A stretch of 64,000 bases of DNA from JAHCHG01 sp041745765 (GCA_041745765.1 JBGTIH010000001.1:62001-126000); one strand, 5' to 3'; positions 51,997-60,939 are shown, counted from the stretch's first letter. The notes: generated from the sequence alone by a model not told the origin. Translations and numbers: made by a program.

Positions 51997-52210
51997 AAAA
52001 ACTGAAATTAAGATATAAAGTTTTAAGATTCTTAATTTTTTTTTCTTATTCCTCTGAGAGTCAGTTTAAGATTTTATCTGTTTTGTCCTTTTCAGGGACG
52101 CTATCGAAAAGTTAAACGGTTTTTTGAAAAATTTTTCCACTTTGTGAACTGTCTCGCTCAAACGTGGAATCAAAAGTTTTGTGAATTTCTACAATTCAGC
52201 AAATTTTGTT

Positions 52211-53116
52211 ATGCCAAAATCTAATTTTTTAATTTTACTTGTTACTTCCCTGATATTTTTTATACAGCCGGGCTTTGGACAAATTGAAGATGATGAAATT
52301 TTAAATATCGAATCTTCTTTAGTTATATTAAATGCAACAATTACAGATTTAAAAGGTGTTCCGGCAGCAGGTTTAATTCAAACTCAATTCAGAGTTTTTG
52401 AAGATGGAATTGAGCAAAAAATAGAAATTTTTGAAACAGCGGAAACCCCGTTTGCCGCAGTAATTTTGCTTGACACTTCGGGAAGTATGGAACAGAGAAT
52501 TTCGATTGCGCGTTCGGCGGCGATAAATTTTTTGGAAGGTTTACGGGCGGACGATAATGTGGCAATTTATAATTTCGACACAAAAGTTTCGCTTGTGCAG
52601 GATTTTTCTAATTCCCGTGATATTACGCACCAAATTTTCGATTTAAAAGCATACGGTTGGACGGCTTTAAATGACGCGATTTACAAAGCCGCTGAAGAAT
52701 TAGCAAAACGTCCCGAAAAACGCAAAGCAATCGTTGTTTTATCAGACGGCGGCGACAACCGGAGCGGCACTTCTTCCGCCAAAGCATTGAGAGCCGCACT
52801 TGCCATTGACGCAACTATTTATACGATTGATATGTCGGGAGCGGAAGACCGCAGCCGCGAAAAAATGCAGAATCAATCGAATTTAAAGAATTTCTCCGAA
52901 AAAACCGGCGGACTTTTTCTAGCGACTCCGGGCGGCGTGGCAATGCGCGAAGCCTTTGGCAATATAGTCAAAGAACTCGGCACTCAATACACACTAGGAT
53001 ATCAGCCACTTAACACCAAAAAAGATGGAAAATGGCGAAAAATTGAACTTCGCGTAGCGCGTCCGAATCTCAATATCCGAACCCGCAAAGGTTATAATGC
53101 TTCAAAAGAAAAATGA
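52211..53116 (+). CDS. Secreted VWFA-domain protein (acidobacterial type)
   Basis: About 301 residues; the ATG chosen gives the signal peptide MPKSNFLILLVTSLIFFIQP, while an upstream GTG (52181) would place ten extra residues before it. An N-terminal beta domain (LVILNATITDLKGVPAAGL, QFRVFEDGIEQKIE) precedes a von Willebrand A domain with the MIDAS motif DTSGS (about 97-101), a later Thr (AYGWTALNDAIY) and LSDGGDN. This is the layout of the VWFA-related domain family abundant in Acidobacteriota. It probably mediates surface protein contacts. Confidence 0.88.
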   Translation: MPKSNFLILLVTSLIFFIQPGFGQIEDDEILNIESSLVILNATITDLKGVPAAGLIQTQFRVFEDGIEQKIEIFETAETPFAAVILLDTSGSMEQRISIARSAAINFLEGLRADDNVAIYNFDTKVSLVQDFSNSRDITHQIFDLKAYGWTALNDAIYKAAEELAKRPEKRKAIVVLSDGGDNRSGTSSAKALRAALAIDATIYTIDMSGAEDRSREKMQNQSNLKNFSEKTGGLFLATPGGVAMREAFGNIVKELGTQYTLGYQPLNTKKDGKWRKIELRVARPNLNIRTRKGYNASKEK

Positions 53117-53146
53117 TAAACTTCGATAACGTAAGTTAGAATGAAA

Positions 53147-53368
53147 TTAATCAGAAATCTCGTCATCATCTTTTAAGACAAAAGTGATTATCATATTCAC
53201 GCGGTATTCCGAAACCTTGCCGTTTTCGATACTGACTTTTTGTTCTTTGATCCACGCACCTTTGACGTTTTGAATCGTTTTCGATGCTTTTGATATTCCT
53301 TTATTTATCGCGTCTTCAAAACTCGTATTCGAAGAAGCCGTGATTTCGATATTTTTTGCTACTGACAT
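53147..53368 (-). CDS. Dodecin (flavin-binding protein)
   Basis: 73 residues, the standard dodecin length. It assembles into a hollow dodecamer that stores riboflavin/FMN; Trp39 in GAWIKEQKV stacks with the flavin, and the strand-helix order from AKNIEITASSNTSFEDAINK on fits. A ribosome-binding site AAGGAG precedes the ATG. It is convergent with the VWFA gene. Confidence 0.92.
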   Translation of the reverse strand: MSVAKNIEITASSNTSFEDAINKGISKASKTIQNVKGAWIKEQKVSIENGKVSEYRVNMIITFVLKDDDEISD

Positions 53369-53465
53369 AATTTTTATTTCTCCTTATATAGATTCTGAGT
53401 TTTCCTCGAACCAAATGCAAATCTCAAAAACTTAAAATAATGGTGAATATTAGATAAAGATTTTT

Positions 53466-53594
53466 CACCGCAGAAACGCAAAGACGCAGAGATTTAAAAT
53501 ATAATCATCTGGAAAATTCAGCTTATTTACTGACGAATTAGATAAATTTTCAGTAAATTTTTCAAAAAAACTCAGCGTCTCCGCGTCTCTGCGG
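53466..53594. repeat. Octamer-armed inverted-repeat element, copy 2 (CGCAGAGA type)
   Basis: Left arm CACCGCAGAAACGCAAAGAC (from 53466) runs on as CGCAGAAA-CGCAAAGA-CGCAGAGA octamers; the right arm (53571-53594), read on the minus strand, is CGCAGAGA-CGCGGAGA-CGCTGAG. The arms flank a 75-bp AT-rich core. The 'CGCAGAGACGC' theme is one I recognise as a widespread environmental-bacterial repeat, though its mechanism is unclear. It lies between ddl and dodecin. Confidence 0.7.
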
Positions 53595-53631
53595 TTTAAT
53601 ATTTCTTATCTATACCCACATTAGAATTTGA

Positions 53632-54762
53632 TTAAAATGTCGTTTTATTGCGCGATTTGTCTTTATGGCGTTCAAAAGCATATTCAACCAGAGCATCAAT
53701 GATTTGTGGAAAATCCATTCCCGTCCCCGCCCACATTTTTGGAAACCCGGAAGCATCGGTTAGTCCCGGCAATGTATTGATTTCATTGATTAAAAGCGCA
53801 CCGCTGTCATTTCGCAAAAAGAAATCAACCCGCGCTAATCCTGAACAATCGAGCGCACGATATGCGGTTATCGCCATTTTTTGAATTTTGTTGGTTAATT
53901 CTTCCGAAACGAATGACGGCACGATGAATTCGTTATTCCCCGTTCCGGCATATTTTTCGGTGTAATCCAGAAATTTTTTGTCATCAGATTTAACGATATA
54001 TTCTCCCGGCAGACTCGCTTTCGGATCGTTGTTTCCGATAACCGCGCATTCGATTTCGCGCATATCCAAACCTTCTTCGACAATAATTTTGCGGTCATAT
54101 TCTGCCGCTAAATCAATCGCTTTTTCTAATGCTTGCTGATCGTGGGCAATTGAAACGCCGACCGAAGAACCCATATTTGCCGGTTTTACAAAACACGGAA
54201 AACCAAGTTTTGCACCGACTTGGATAGCAACTGCGGTTTTATCGCGCTCCCATTCGCTGCGTAAAAACCAGACATATTTGCACATCGGAAGTTCTGCATC
54301 ACGAAAGATAGTTTTCATCACGACCTTATCCATTCCGCACGACGAAGCCAAAACTCCACAGCCTATATACGGAATATTCGCCATTTCAAAAAGCCCTTGA
54401 ATCGTTCCGTCTTCGCCGTAAGTTCCGTGCAGAACCGGAAAAAGAATATCAAGTTCCGAAAATCTTGCTTCGTCTTCCGCCGCATCAAGGATAGTTAAGC
54501 CTTTATATTGCGTGTCGCCGAGCAGCGCAACCTGATTTTTTGTAAAATTTTTCGCGTTGCGATTTAACAAATTTTGCGTTTCCAAAGGCAAAAGGGCTAA
54601 TGAATCAAGCGGACTCAGCCAATTACCGCCTTTGGAAATCGCAATCGGAGTTACTTCGTATTTATCTTTATCAATTTGTTCGATAACAGCTTTTGCGGAA
54701 CGAACCGATATTTCGTGTTCGCCCGAACGTCCGCCGTAAATGATGCCAATACGTATTTTCAT
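53632..54762 (-). CDS. ddl: D-alanine-D-alanine ligase
   Basis: ATP-grasp ligase that joins two D-Ala for peptidoglycan. The 376 residues are of the longer DdlA type: catalytic Glu in GGRSGEHEISVRSAKAV, LHGTYGEDGTIQGLFE, KPANMGSSVGVS, and the C-terminal metal/ATP site VDFFLRNDSGALLINEINTL followed by PGLTDAS. The D-Ala supplier alr is at 21.8 kb. Both intergenic sides carry octamer-armed repeats, separating it from arginase upstream and dodecin downstream. Confidence 0.97.
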   Translation of the reverse strand: MKIRIGIIYGGRSGEHEISVRSAKAVIEQIDKDKYEVTPIAISKGGNWLSPLDSLALLPLETQNLLNRNAKNFTKNQVALLGDTQYKGLTILDAAEDEARFSELDILFPVLHGTYGEDGTIQGLFEMANIPYIGCGVLASSCGMDKVVMKTIFRDAELPMCKYVWFLRSEWERDKTAVAIQVGAKLGFPCFVKPANMGSSVGVSIAHDQQALEKAIDLAAEYDRKIIVEEGLDMREIECAVIGNNDPKASLPGEYIVKSDDKKFLDYTEKYAGTGNNEFIVPSFVSEELTNKIQKMAITAYRALDCSGLARVDFFLRNDSGALLINEINTLPGLTDASGFPKMWAGTGMDFPQIIDALVEYAFERHKDKSRNKTTF

Positions 54763-54803
54763 AGAATAAAAAATTTAAAAGTTTAATTAAGAAAGATTAT
54801 TAC

Positions 54804-54934
54804 AAAAGTGAAAAAGTGAAAAAGTGAAATTGTTTTTTTCGGATTGATAAAAAGATCTTTTCCGATAAAAACTGTAGATATTTAAGTAAAACCGAAAACC
54901 GGAAGTATCAAAAACTTTTTCACTTTTTCACTAA
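54804..54934. repeat. Octamer-armed inverted-repeat element, copy 3 (AAAGTGAA type)
   Basis: Left arm (54804-54829) holds three AAAAGTGA octamers; right arm (54910-54934), read on the minus strand, holds AGTGAAAA twice and AGTTTTTG. The 80-bp core contains a small hairpin (TCGG/CCGA around 54839-54865). Same octamer as the element between hslV and hslU. It separates arginase from ddl. Confidence 0.65.
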
Positions 54935-54962
54935 CAATCAGAAATCCGTTTAATGACAAGGT

Positions 54963-55925
54963 TTATAAAATTGTTTTTCCTAAAGCCGATAAAATGAGTT
55001 CGCAAGCAAGTTCGACCGTAATATTGCTTTTATCAAGCATCGGATTGACTTCAACAATTTCAAACGAACGCATTAATTTTGTTTCGGCGATTGCTTCCAA
55101 AGAAATATGAGCTTCACGATATGTTGTTCCGCCGCGCACGAGCGTTCCCGATCCGGGCGCAAAGCGTGGATCAATCATATCAACATCAAAAGTTACGGCA
55201 AAACCGCCGTCTGCTTGTGAAGCGATTTTTATGGCGTCTTCGACACAGGCAATCATTCCGCGCCGATCAATATCCGCCATTGTAAAAAAATTATCGCGTA
55301 ATCCAAGTTCGTAAATTTTTCTTTTTTCACCGATGTCCAAATCACGACCGCCGATGTGCGCCAGAAATTTCGGATTTATTTTCGGCGAAAAATCTTCGAT
55401 ATTAGCAAGCGAAGTTTCACCCAAACCGAGAAGCGAAGCCAGCGGCATTCCGTGAATATTGCCCGAAGGCGAAGTTTCGTGTGTGTTTATATCGGCGTGG
55501 GCATCAAACCAAATTAACCCGATTTCTTTTTTCTGCTCTCGATAAAATGAAGAAACTCCAGAAAATGAACCGATTGCAATCGAATGATCGCCGCCTAAAA
55601 TAACCGGAAGTCTTTCGTCTTTCAAGATGTTTTTGACATTCCCGGCTATATTTCGGCTCGATTTTATCATTTCCTTTAAATATTTCGGATTTTCGAGTTC
55701 ATCGGCAATATAATCCGGTCGGATAATTTCAACATCGCCGTAATCCTTAAAGTCAAAGCCGAGGTCTTCGATATGTTCGGACAAAAATTTATCTTGAATT
55801 TTTGAAAGCCGCATCGCCGTAACGCCGAGTTCACTGCCTTTTGTTCCCGCTCCGAAACCGAGAGGAACTCCTAACATTCCGATCTTTTTATTTTTTCCCG
55901 GCAAAAATTTTTCTTCTAATTTCAT
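54963..55925 (-). CDS. rocF: Arginase
   Basis: Manganese hydrolase splitting arginine to ornithine and urea. The 320 residues show the metal motifs GGDHSIAIGS, WFDAHADINT and TFDVDMIDP, and SPSGNIHGMPLASLLG, which is characteristic of arginases rather than agmatinases. EVNPMLD near the end is also conserved. It lies 12 bp after the HPr gene, so nitrogen catabolism is placed downstream of a PTS-type regulator cluster; the window also encodes proline dehydrogenase. Confidence 0.93.
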   Translation of the reverse strand: MKLEEKFLPGKNKKIGMLGVPLGFGAGTKGSELGVTAMRLSKIQDKFLSEHIEDLGFDFKDYGDVEIIRPDYIADELENPKYLKEMIKSSRNIAGNVKNILKDERLPVILGGDHSIAIGSFSGVSSFYREQKKEIGLIWFDAHADINTHETSPSGNIHGMPLASLLGLGETSLANIEDFSPKINPKFLAHIGGRDLDIGEKRKIYELGLRDNFFTMADIDRRGMIACVEDAIKIASQADGGFAVTFDVDMIDPRFAPGSGTLVRGGTTYREAHISLEAIAETKLMRSFEIVEVNPMLDKSNITVELACELILSALGKTIL

Positions 55926-55937
55926 AAATAATTTTTT

Positions 55938-56210
55938 TTATATTTCTCCGAAGCCGGTGCGAAACAAATCTTCGACGGCTTTTAATGCCGCCTGTTCATC
56001 TTCGCCTACGACTTCCAGTTCGAGTTCAGTTCCCTTTGATGCCGCCAGAGCCAAAAGACTCAAAATTGATTTTGCATCGGCAACAACTGCTGTATCTTTT
56101 CGCTTCAATTTAACTTTACTTTTAAATGTTTCCGACATACGAACAAGTTGTGCGGCAGCCCGGGCGTGCAGTCCGAGTTGGTTGATAACCTTGATTTTCG
56201 CTTCAAGCAT
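55938..56210 (-). CDS. ptsH: Phosphocarrier protein HPr
   Basis: A 90-residue phosphocarrier. The EI-phosphorylated His15 lies in QLGLHARAAAQLV; most HPr proteins have a Pro (HARPA) where Ala18 is seen here. The HPr-kinase target serine is present as Ser48 in DAKSILSLL, consistent with hprK nearby. The start overlaps the end of the EIIA gene by 8 bp, so it is translationally coupled. No EI gene is in the window. Confidence 0.94.
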   Translation of the reverse strand: MLEAKIKVINQLGLHARAAAQLVRMSETFKSKVKLKRKDTAVVADAKSILSLLALAASKGTELELEVVGEDEQAALKAVEDLFRTGFGEI

Positions 56211-56628
56211 CTTTTTTCATTTTGTGCGGTTCAAGCAATTCACTTGTTCGATAAATCGCTTGTTTGCCTTGTTCTTCGACTTCCTTCGCCAATTCCATCA
56301 ACGTCATTTCTTTATTTTGCGATGCAAGTTTGATGACCATCGGAAGATTAACGCCGGTGATAATTTCAATCTCGTTTTGTTTGATAAACATTGCCGAAAT
56401 ATTTGTCGGAGTTCCGCCGAACATATCTGTTAAAAGCAAAACGCCGACACCTTCGGAAACTTCTTTTATCGCTCTTGAAATCTCATCTTTTGCCAGTTCA
56501 ACATCATCGTGCCAACCGATTGAAACTGCCTTTATATGGCTCAGACCTCCGACAACTGTTTCAGCCGCCGATAAAAGTTCGTTGGCAACCTGACCGTGCG
56601 AAACAATTACGCCGCCGATTTTTTTCAT
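56203..56628 (-). CDS. PTS system mannose-type EIIA domain protein
   Basis: About 141 residues from the ATG chosen here; a TTG 5 codons upstream (56643) is in frame but falls on the GGAGG ribosome-binding site of this ATG. The phosphorylatable His11 is in GVIVSHGQVANELL, with LLTDMFGGTPTN and TGVNLPMVIKL following. A stand-alone EIIA-Man, without EIIB, EIIC or EIID, is usually regulatory rather than a sugar transporter part. It lies between rapZ and HPr genes. Confidence 0.92.
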   Translation of the reverse strand: MKKIGGVIVSHGQVANELLSAAETVVGGLSHIKAVSIGWHDDVELAKDEISRAIKEVSEGVGVLLLTDMFGGTPTNISAMFIKQNEIEIITGVNLPMVIKLASQNKEMTLMELAKEVEEQGKQAIYRTSELLEPHKMKKDA

Positions 56629-56735
56629 AGCTTTTCCCTCCAACGTAAAGTAAGCGGATAAAAAAATGTTTAAAGCATTTTTGAAAACTTACTTACTTAA
56701 TTATTATTCATTTTTCATTATCCGGTGCCGCTTAA

Positions 56736-57629
56736 TTATTTTTGAATATCCCGATGCAAAACGGAAACTTCAAAATTATCATTTTTTAATGCTTCTCCAA
56801 GTTTATTGGCAACTCGCACAGAGCGATGTCTTCCGCCTGTGCAGCCAACCCCGATTGTCAAATATGATTTTCCTTCGCGCCGATAAAGCGGAAGCAAATA
56901 TTCCAGTAAATCAATAAAACGCCGGGTTGTTTCTTGAACTTCCGCTTGGTTTTCCAAAAATGAAATAACATTTGCGTCCGTTCCCGGCAATTCTCTCAAG
57001 CCTTTTTCAAAATACGGATTCGGCAAATGTCTGACATCGAATAGCAAATCAACCCGATTCGGAATACCGTGTTTATGCCCGAAACTCATAATTTGAACGT
57101 GAAGCGGAGTCCCATCCTCACGCTGTCCGAATTCTTCCAGCATAAATCGCCGCAAGGTGTGAACCGTATGCTCGGAGGTGTCAATTATCAAATCGGCTGT
57201 TTCTCTGATCTGCTGCATCTCTACTTTTTCATCGCGGATTGCTTGCAACAAACCATTTCCCGAATCAGCCGGATGCGGTCGGCGGGTTTCGCTGAAACGT
57301 CTTTCTAAAACTTCGTCCGAAGCCTCGAAAAACAGTACGAAAGGCGAAAGTTTTCTTTTTAATTTTACCAATTCGCTCGGAAATTCCGAAAGAAAATGTC
57401 GTTCACGGATATTTATGACCAAGGCGGCTTTTTCAATTGCTACGGTTTCTTCGGAATTAGGAACTAGAAGTCGCGAAAAAGTTTTAAGCATTGTCAGAGG
57501 CAAATTATCAACGCAAAAATACCCTAAATCCTCAAACGCATTGGTTGCTGAACTCATTCCCGAACCGCTCAGTCCGGTTATAATGACAAAGTTCGGATAG
57601 TTTTTGTTTTCACTTCTAAATTGGGACAT
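56736..57629 (-). CDS. rapZ: RapZ / YvcJ-family nucleotide-binding protein
   Basis: 297 residues. In E. coli RapZ binds small RNAs GlmY/GlmZ and controls GlmS (cell-envelope sugar supply). The N domain resembles a P-loop fold, GLSGSGMSSATNAFEDLGYF, then CVDNLPLTML; the usual Walker A Lys is Met25 here. The C-terminal RNA-binding domain is intact: SFGHKHGIPNRVDLLFDVRH, LPNPYF, and IGVGCTGGRHRSV. It follows hprK by 20 bp. Loss of the Lys suggests the ATPase function is altered while RNA-binding is kept. Confidence 0.93.
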   Translation of the reverse strand: MSQFRSENKNYPNFVIITGLSGSGMSSATNAFEDLGYFCVDNLPLTMLKTFSRLLVPNSEETVAIEKAALVINIRERHFLSEFPSELVKLKRKLSPFVLFFEASDEVLERRFSETRRPHPADSGNGLLQAIRDEKVEMQQIRETADLIIDTSEHTVHTLRRFMLEEFGQREDGTPLHVQIMSFGHKHGIPNRVDLLFDVRHLPNPYFEKGLRELPGTDANVISFLENQAEVQETTRRFIDLLEYLLPLYRREGKSYLTIGVGCTGGRHRSVRVANKLGEALKNDNFEVSVLHRDIQK

Positions 57630-57649
57630 ATTATTTAAAGAATTTTATT

Positions 57650-58621
57650 TTAAACCTTTTTTTGCAAATCCGTCTTTAACAATGCCGTGTGTTTTTCAAT
57701 CAACTTTTGCGCGGCATTTATGCCTGAATCGTGCATTAAATAAACACGAACGGCTGTTTCAACCAAAGTCGAAAGATTTCTCCCGCTGCTGACCGGCAAA
57801 ATAAATTTCTTTATTTTCACACCAAAAATTTCTTCTTCTCCAATCTGCAAACCGATTCTTTCAATTTCGTTTATCTCATTCCGTTTCTTAAATTCTATCA
57901 GTAATTCGATTTTTTTATTTTTTCCGATTGAAGAAATTCCAAAAAGGTCGCGAATATTTAGAATTCCAAGTCCGCGAATCTCCAAATGTTCACGGGTGAT
58001 TTCCGGTGCAGAACCTTCTAATATTTCTCCGATTTTTTTTATTAAAACTGCATCATCTGAAATAAGCCGATGTCCGCGAGTAATTAAATCAAGCGCACAT
58101 TCGGACTTTCCGATGCCGGATTCGCCTAAAATCAATACGCCGATACCATACATTCCCATTAAAACTCCGTGCAAAGTCGTGTGCGGGGCAAGCGTTTCTT
58201 GTAAATATTTCGTTACTTTGTTGATCGCCAACGAACTTACATCGGTTGTGTAAATCACAGGTAGAGATTTTTCTTCGGCAATTTCCAGTAATTCTTTAGG
58301 AGGGGAAAGATTTTTAGTAACTAAAATACAGCAAATTTTTTCAAGATCGAGATTTTTAATCGCTGTAACTCGACTTTCAATGTCCAGTTGATTTAGATAA
58401 GCAACCTCGCTCTGTCCGACGATTTGAAGCCGACCTTCGTGAATATAATGAGCAAATCCGGCAAACGCAAGTCCGAGTTTTTGAATGCGTGAAGATGATA
58501 TTTCCCTAACTTTAAGTCCTTTTTCTCCGGCTAAAACTTTTAATCTTAAAGTGTCAGAAGATTTTTCCACAAAATCCGAAACTGTGATTTTGGGGGTATT
58601 ATTTAAGAAATCTGAACTCAT
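57650..58621 (-). CDS. hprK: HPr kinase/phosphorylase
   Basis: Phosphorylates and dephosphorylates the regulatory serine of HPr. The 323 residues contain the catalytic-region His151 in TLHGVLM, Walker A GESGIGKS (166-173, Lys172), RGHRLISDDAV, the HprK signature EIRGLGILNIRDLFG and the C-terminal PVSSGRNLSTLVETAVR. No Shine-Dalgarno sequence is visible, and a 20-bp hairpin ends 17 bp upstream of the ATG, so translation may be controlled by structure. Confidence 0.96.
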   Translation of the reverse strand: MSSDFLNNTPKITVSDFVEKSSDTLRLKVLAGEKGLKVREISSSRIQKLGLAFAGFAHYIHEGRLQIVGQSEVAYLNQLDIESRVTAIKNLDLEKICCILVTKNLSPPKELLEIAEEKSLPVIYTTDVSSLAINKVTKYLQETLAPHTTLHGVLMGMYGIGVLILGESGIGKSECALDLITRGHRLISDDAVLIKKIGEILEGSAPEITREHLEIRGLGILNIRDLFGISSIGKNKKIELLIEFKKRNEINEIERIGLQIGEEEIFGVKIKKFILPVSSGRNLSTLVETAVRVYLMHDSGINAAQKLIEKHTALLKTDLQKKV

Positions 58622-58637
58622 TTTTGGGAATGTTGCA

Positions 58638-58680
58638 AATCGCTAAGAACTTTTTTATTGTAAAAAAGTTCTTAGCGATT
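58638..58680. repeat. Long perfect hairpin between hpf and hprK
   Basis: 20-bp arms AATCGCTAAGAACTTTTTTA with a 3-nt loop. There is no T-run after the stem on the hprK side, so it is not a standard terminator. It lies within the operon, 17 bp upstream of the hprK ATG. Confidence 0.85.
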
Positions 58681-58695
58681 AGTTAGAAAATTATT

Positions 58696-59226
58696 TTACG
58701 GTTCAATCAAACCGTAATTTCCATCGCGGCGTTTATAAATAACTGCCACGTTTTGATTACTTGCTGTTCTAAAGACCAAAAACTGATTATCTTGTTCTTC
58801 CAAACTCAAAATCGCCTCATCAGGAGTCATCGGTTTTACAGAATAATGTTCGGTTGTAATAATTCCGGGCGCAGCAGGTTCGGGCTGCACTTCTGTTTCC
58901 GGTGTCGGTATTGCGCCCAGTTTTTCGGCTTTTTGATGTTTATCAATTATTTTATTTTTAAGTTTTAGTGCTTGTTTTTCAATTTTCGCAATGGATTGCG
59001 AAAGAGATTTATACATATCCGAAACGCTGGTCGTGGCATTTAAAACCTCATTGCGCCATTTTACAACAATTTCCGAGCGGTACTTTCCGCGCTCTACTTC
59101 AATGATTACGTGGGCTTTATTGTCCGCGCCGTCAAATAAATGATTTATTCTGTCAAAATGTTCCTCAACGTGTGAACGTAACGCCGGAGTAACTTCGATA
59201 TGTCTTCCTGTATATTCAAATTTCAT
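58696..59226 (-). CDS. hpf: Ribosome hibernation promoting factor, long form
   Basis: 176 residues: N-terminal HPF/YfiA domain (KFEYTGRHIEVTPALRSHVE, then a KIEKQALKLKNKI helix), a Pro/Glu linker, and a C-terminal dimerisation domain (YSVKPMTPDEAILSLEEQDN, FLVFRTASNQNVAVIYKRRD). The long form pairs two 70S ribosomes into inactive 100S dimers. The ATG chosen has AGAGGTG just upstream; a GTG three codons earlier is part of that ribosome-binding site. Confidence 0.96.
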   Translation of the reverse strand: MKFEYTGRHIEVTPALRSHVEEHFDRINHLFDGADNKAHVIIEVERGKYRSEIVVKWRNEVLNATTSVSDMYKSLSQSIAKIEKQALKLKNKIIDKHQKAEKLGAIPTPETEVQPEPAAPGIITTEHYSVKPMTPDEAILSLEEQDNQFLVFRTASNQNVAVIYKRRDGNYGLIEP

Positions 59227-59370
59227 ATTTTGCACCTCTTGTTGGTTGTTTAATAAATCGAAACTTCTTTTTTCGATTTTTTTTCATTTAAATCGGTCTG
59301 CGACTCAATTGTTGATTTTTGAACAATAAAACCTGATTTTCAAAGATTAAATAAAATTGCAAATCGCCAA

Positions 59371-60939
59371 TTAAATTACTGTTTTTCTTTCACGAGAACC
59401 AGGAATGTGCATCTGATCACGGTATTTGGCAACAGTTCGCCGGGAAAGTTTCACGCCCTCTTTAATCAAAATTTTCGCAATTTTATCGTCTGTCAAAGGT
59501 TTGCGTGTGTCTTCATCTTCGATCATCTTCTTAATTCTCAGTTTCAAAATTCTGGTTGAAACTTCTTCGCCGTCTTCATTGAGCATTCCTTCCGAGAAAA
59601 ACCGGCGCAGTTCGATCACGCCTTGCGGCGTATGCGCGTATTTACGGTTTACGACGCGCGAAATCGTCGAAAGATGCATTCCGATATCTTCGGCGACATC
59701 TTTAAGCATCATCGGCTTGATGTGCTGAACGCCGTGCTCGAGAAATTCACGCTGACGATTCACGATACATTCGACAACACGGTAAATTGTCTGGCGGCGA
59801 TGTTCGATATTTCTTAATAAATCAACCGCCGAGCGCACCTTATCCTTTATAAAATCTTTTGTTTCTTTGGTCGTATCTTCCTGATCTACCAGATTTTTAT
59901 AAGATTGACTAATTCGCAAACGCGGGCTTCCGTCATCAGTAAAATAAACGATATAATCATCATCAACCTTTTCGATATAAACTTCCGGCTGAACATAGAT
60001 CGGTTCATCGCTTGAATAACGTCTGCCGGGATATGGATCGAGAACGCGAACTTTATTTATTTCTTCATTCAGCTCGTGCAGATCAATCCCGGTTTCTTTT
60101 GCTAAATGCTGAAGGCGATGCGGCTGCAGATCTTCCAAATGATTGGCGACTAAATCTGCCGCCAGACTTTCACCTTCGCCGTTGTTTTCAAGCTGGACGA
60201 GCAAACATTCTTTGACATCCCTGACACCGCAGCCGACCGGTTCGAGCCGCATCACAATTTGACGCGCTTTTTCGACCGCTTCATTAGTACAACCGCACAT
60301 TTCGCAGATTTCTTCATCGGTTGCCGTAAGTCGTCCGTCGGCATCAAGATTGCCAATGACACAAATTGCAATTTCTTCAAGTTTTTCGCTGATTTGCTGA
60401 AGGCTGAGCTGCCATTCGAGATGATCGGTCAAAGATGGTGTGCGAGTTAAGAATTGTTCAAAACTCGGTGAGTCTTCTTTATATTCAATTTCTTGGGTTT
60501 TATAACCGGGATCAAGATATTCTTGAAATTCCCTGCCGAAATCAACTTCTTCAAAAGAGTCAGATCGATCTTCGTTAAAATCTTCCGAATCGCCTTCGTA
60601 ATCTGAAAGAGGTTCATCTTTTACTCCGTTTTCGTTTTCAATTTCGCCTTTCAGCGTTTCATAATCTTCAAACTCAGGAGAAAGTTCTGCATCTTTTTTA
60701 TGATTATCTTCAAAAACTTCATCGTGTCCTTCTGAATTTTGGTCAAGGATTTTTTCTGAAAACTCCTGAAACTCCTCATCCGTCAATACTTCTTCCAAAA
60801 TCGGATTTTCGACCAGCTCGTTTTGAATAAGCTCGCTTAATTCAATAGTCGTCATCTGCAGCATCTCGATGCGCTGCCGAAGTTGCGGTGTCAGAACCAT
60901 CCGCTGAGATAATTTTTGTGTAAGTCTTAATGATGCCAT
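59371..60939 (-). CDS. rpoN: RNA polymerase sigma-54 factor
   Basis: 522 residues. Gln/Leu-rich activator-interaction region I (RLTQKLSQRMVLTPQLRQRI, EMLQMTTIELSELIQNELVE), a long acidic region II (about 55-165), core-binding and DNA-binding domains, and RpoN box SRRTVAKYR (499-507) that recognises the -24 element. No enhancer-binding protein is nearby. It lies in the conserved lptB-rpoN-hpf order. Confidence 0.97.
   Translation of the reverse strand: MASLRLTQKLSQRMVLTPQLRQRIEMLQMTTIELSELIQNELVENPILEEVLTDEEFQEFSEKILDQNSEGHDEVFEDNHKKDAELSPEFEDYETLKGEIENENGVKDEPLSDYEGDSEDFNEDRSDSFEEVDFGREFQEYLDPGYKTQEIEYKEDSPSFEQFLTRTPSLTDHLEWQLSLQQISEKLEEIAICVIGNLDADGRLTATDEEICEMCGCTNEAVEKARQIVMRLEPVGCGVRDVKECLLVQLENNGEGESLAADLVANHLEDLQPHRLQHLAKETGIDLHELNEEINKVRVLDPYPGRRYSSDEPIYVQPEVYIEKVDDDYIVYFTDDGSPRLRISQSYKNLVDQEDTTKETKDFIKDKVRSAVDLLRNIEHRRQTIYRVVECIVNRQREFLEHGVQHIKPMMLKDVAEDIGMHLSTISRVVNRKYAHTPQGVIELRRFFSEGMLNEDGEEVSTRILKLRIKKMIEDEDTRKPLTDDKIAKILIKEGVKLSRRTVAKYRDQMHIPGSRERKTVI

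Noticed and set aside
51968..52203. Similar stretch (TTTCTACAATTC and flanks) at 51975 and 52185
   Set aside because: Only 12 bases match exactly; too short in AT-rich sequence to call a duplication.
53466..53594. Short CRISPR-like array from the repeated CGCAGAGA units
   Set aside because: The units are contiguous 8-mers without spacers and invert across a core; no cas genes are near.
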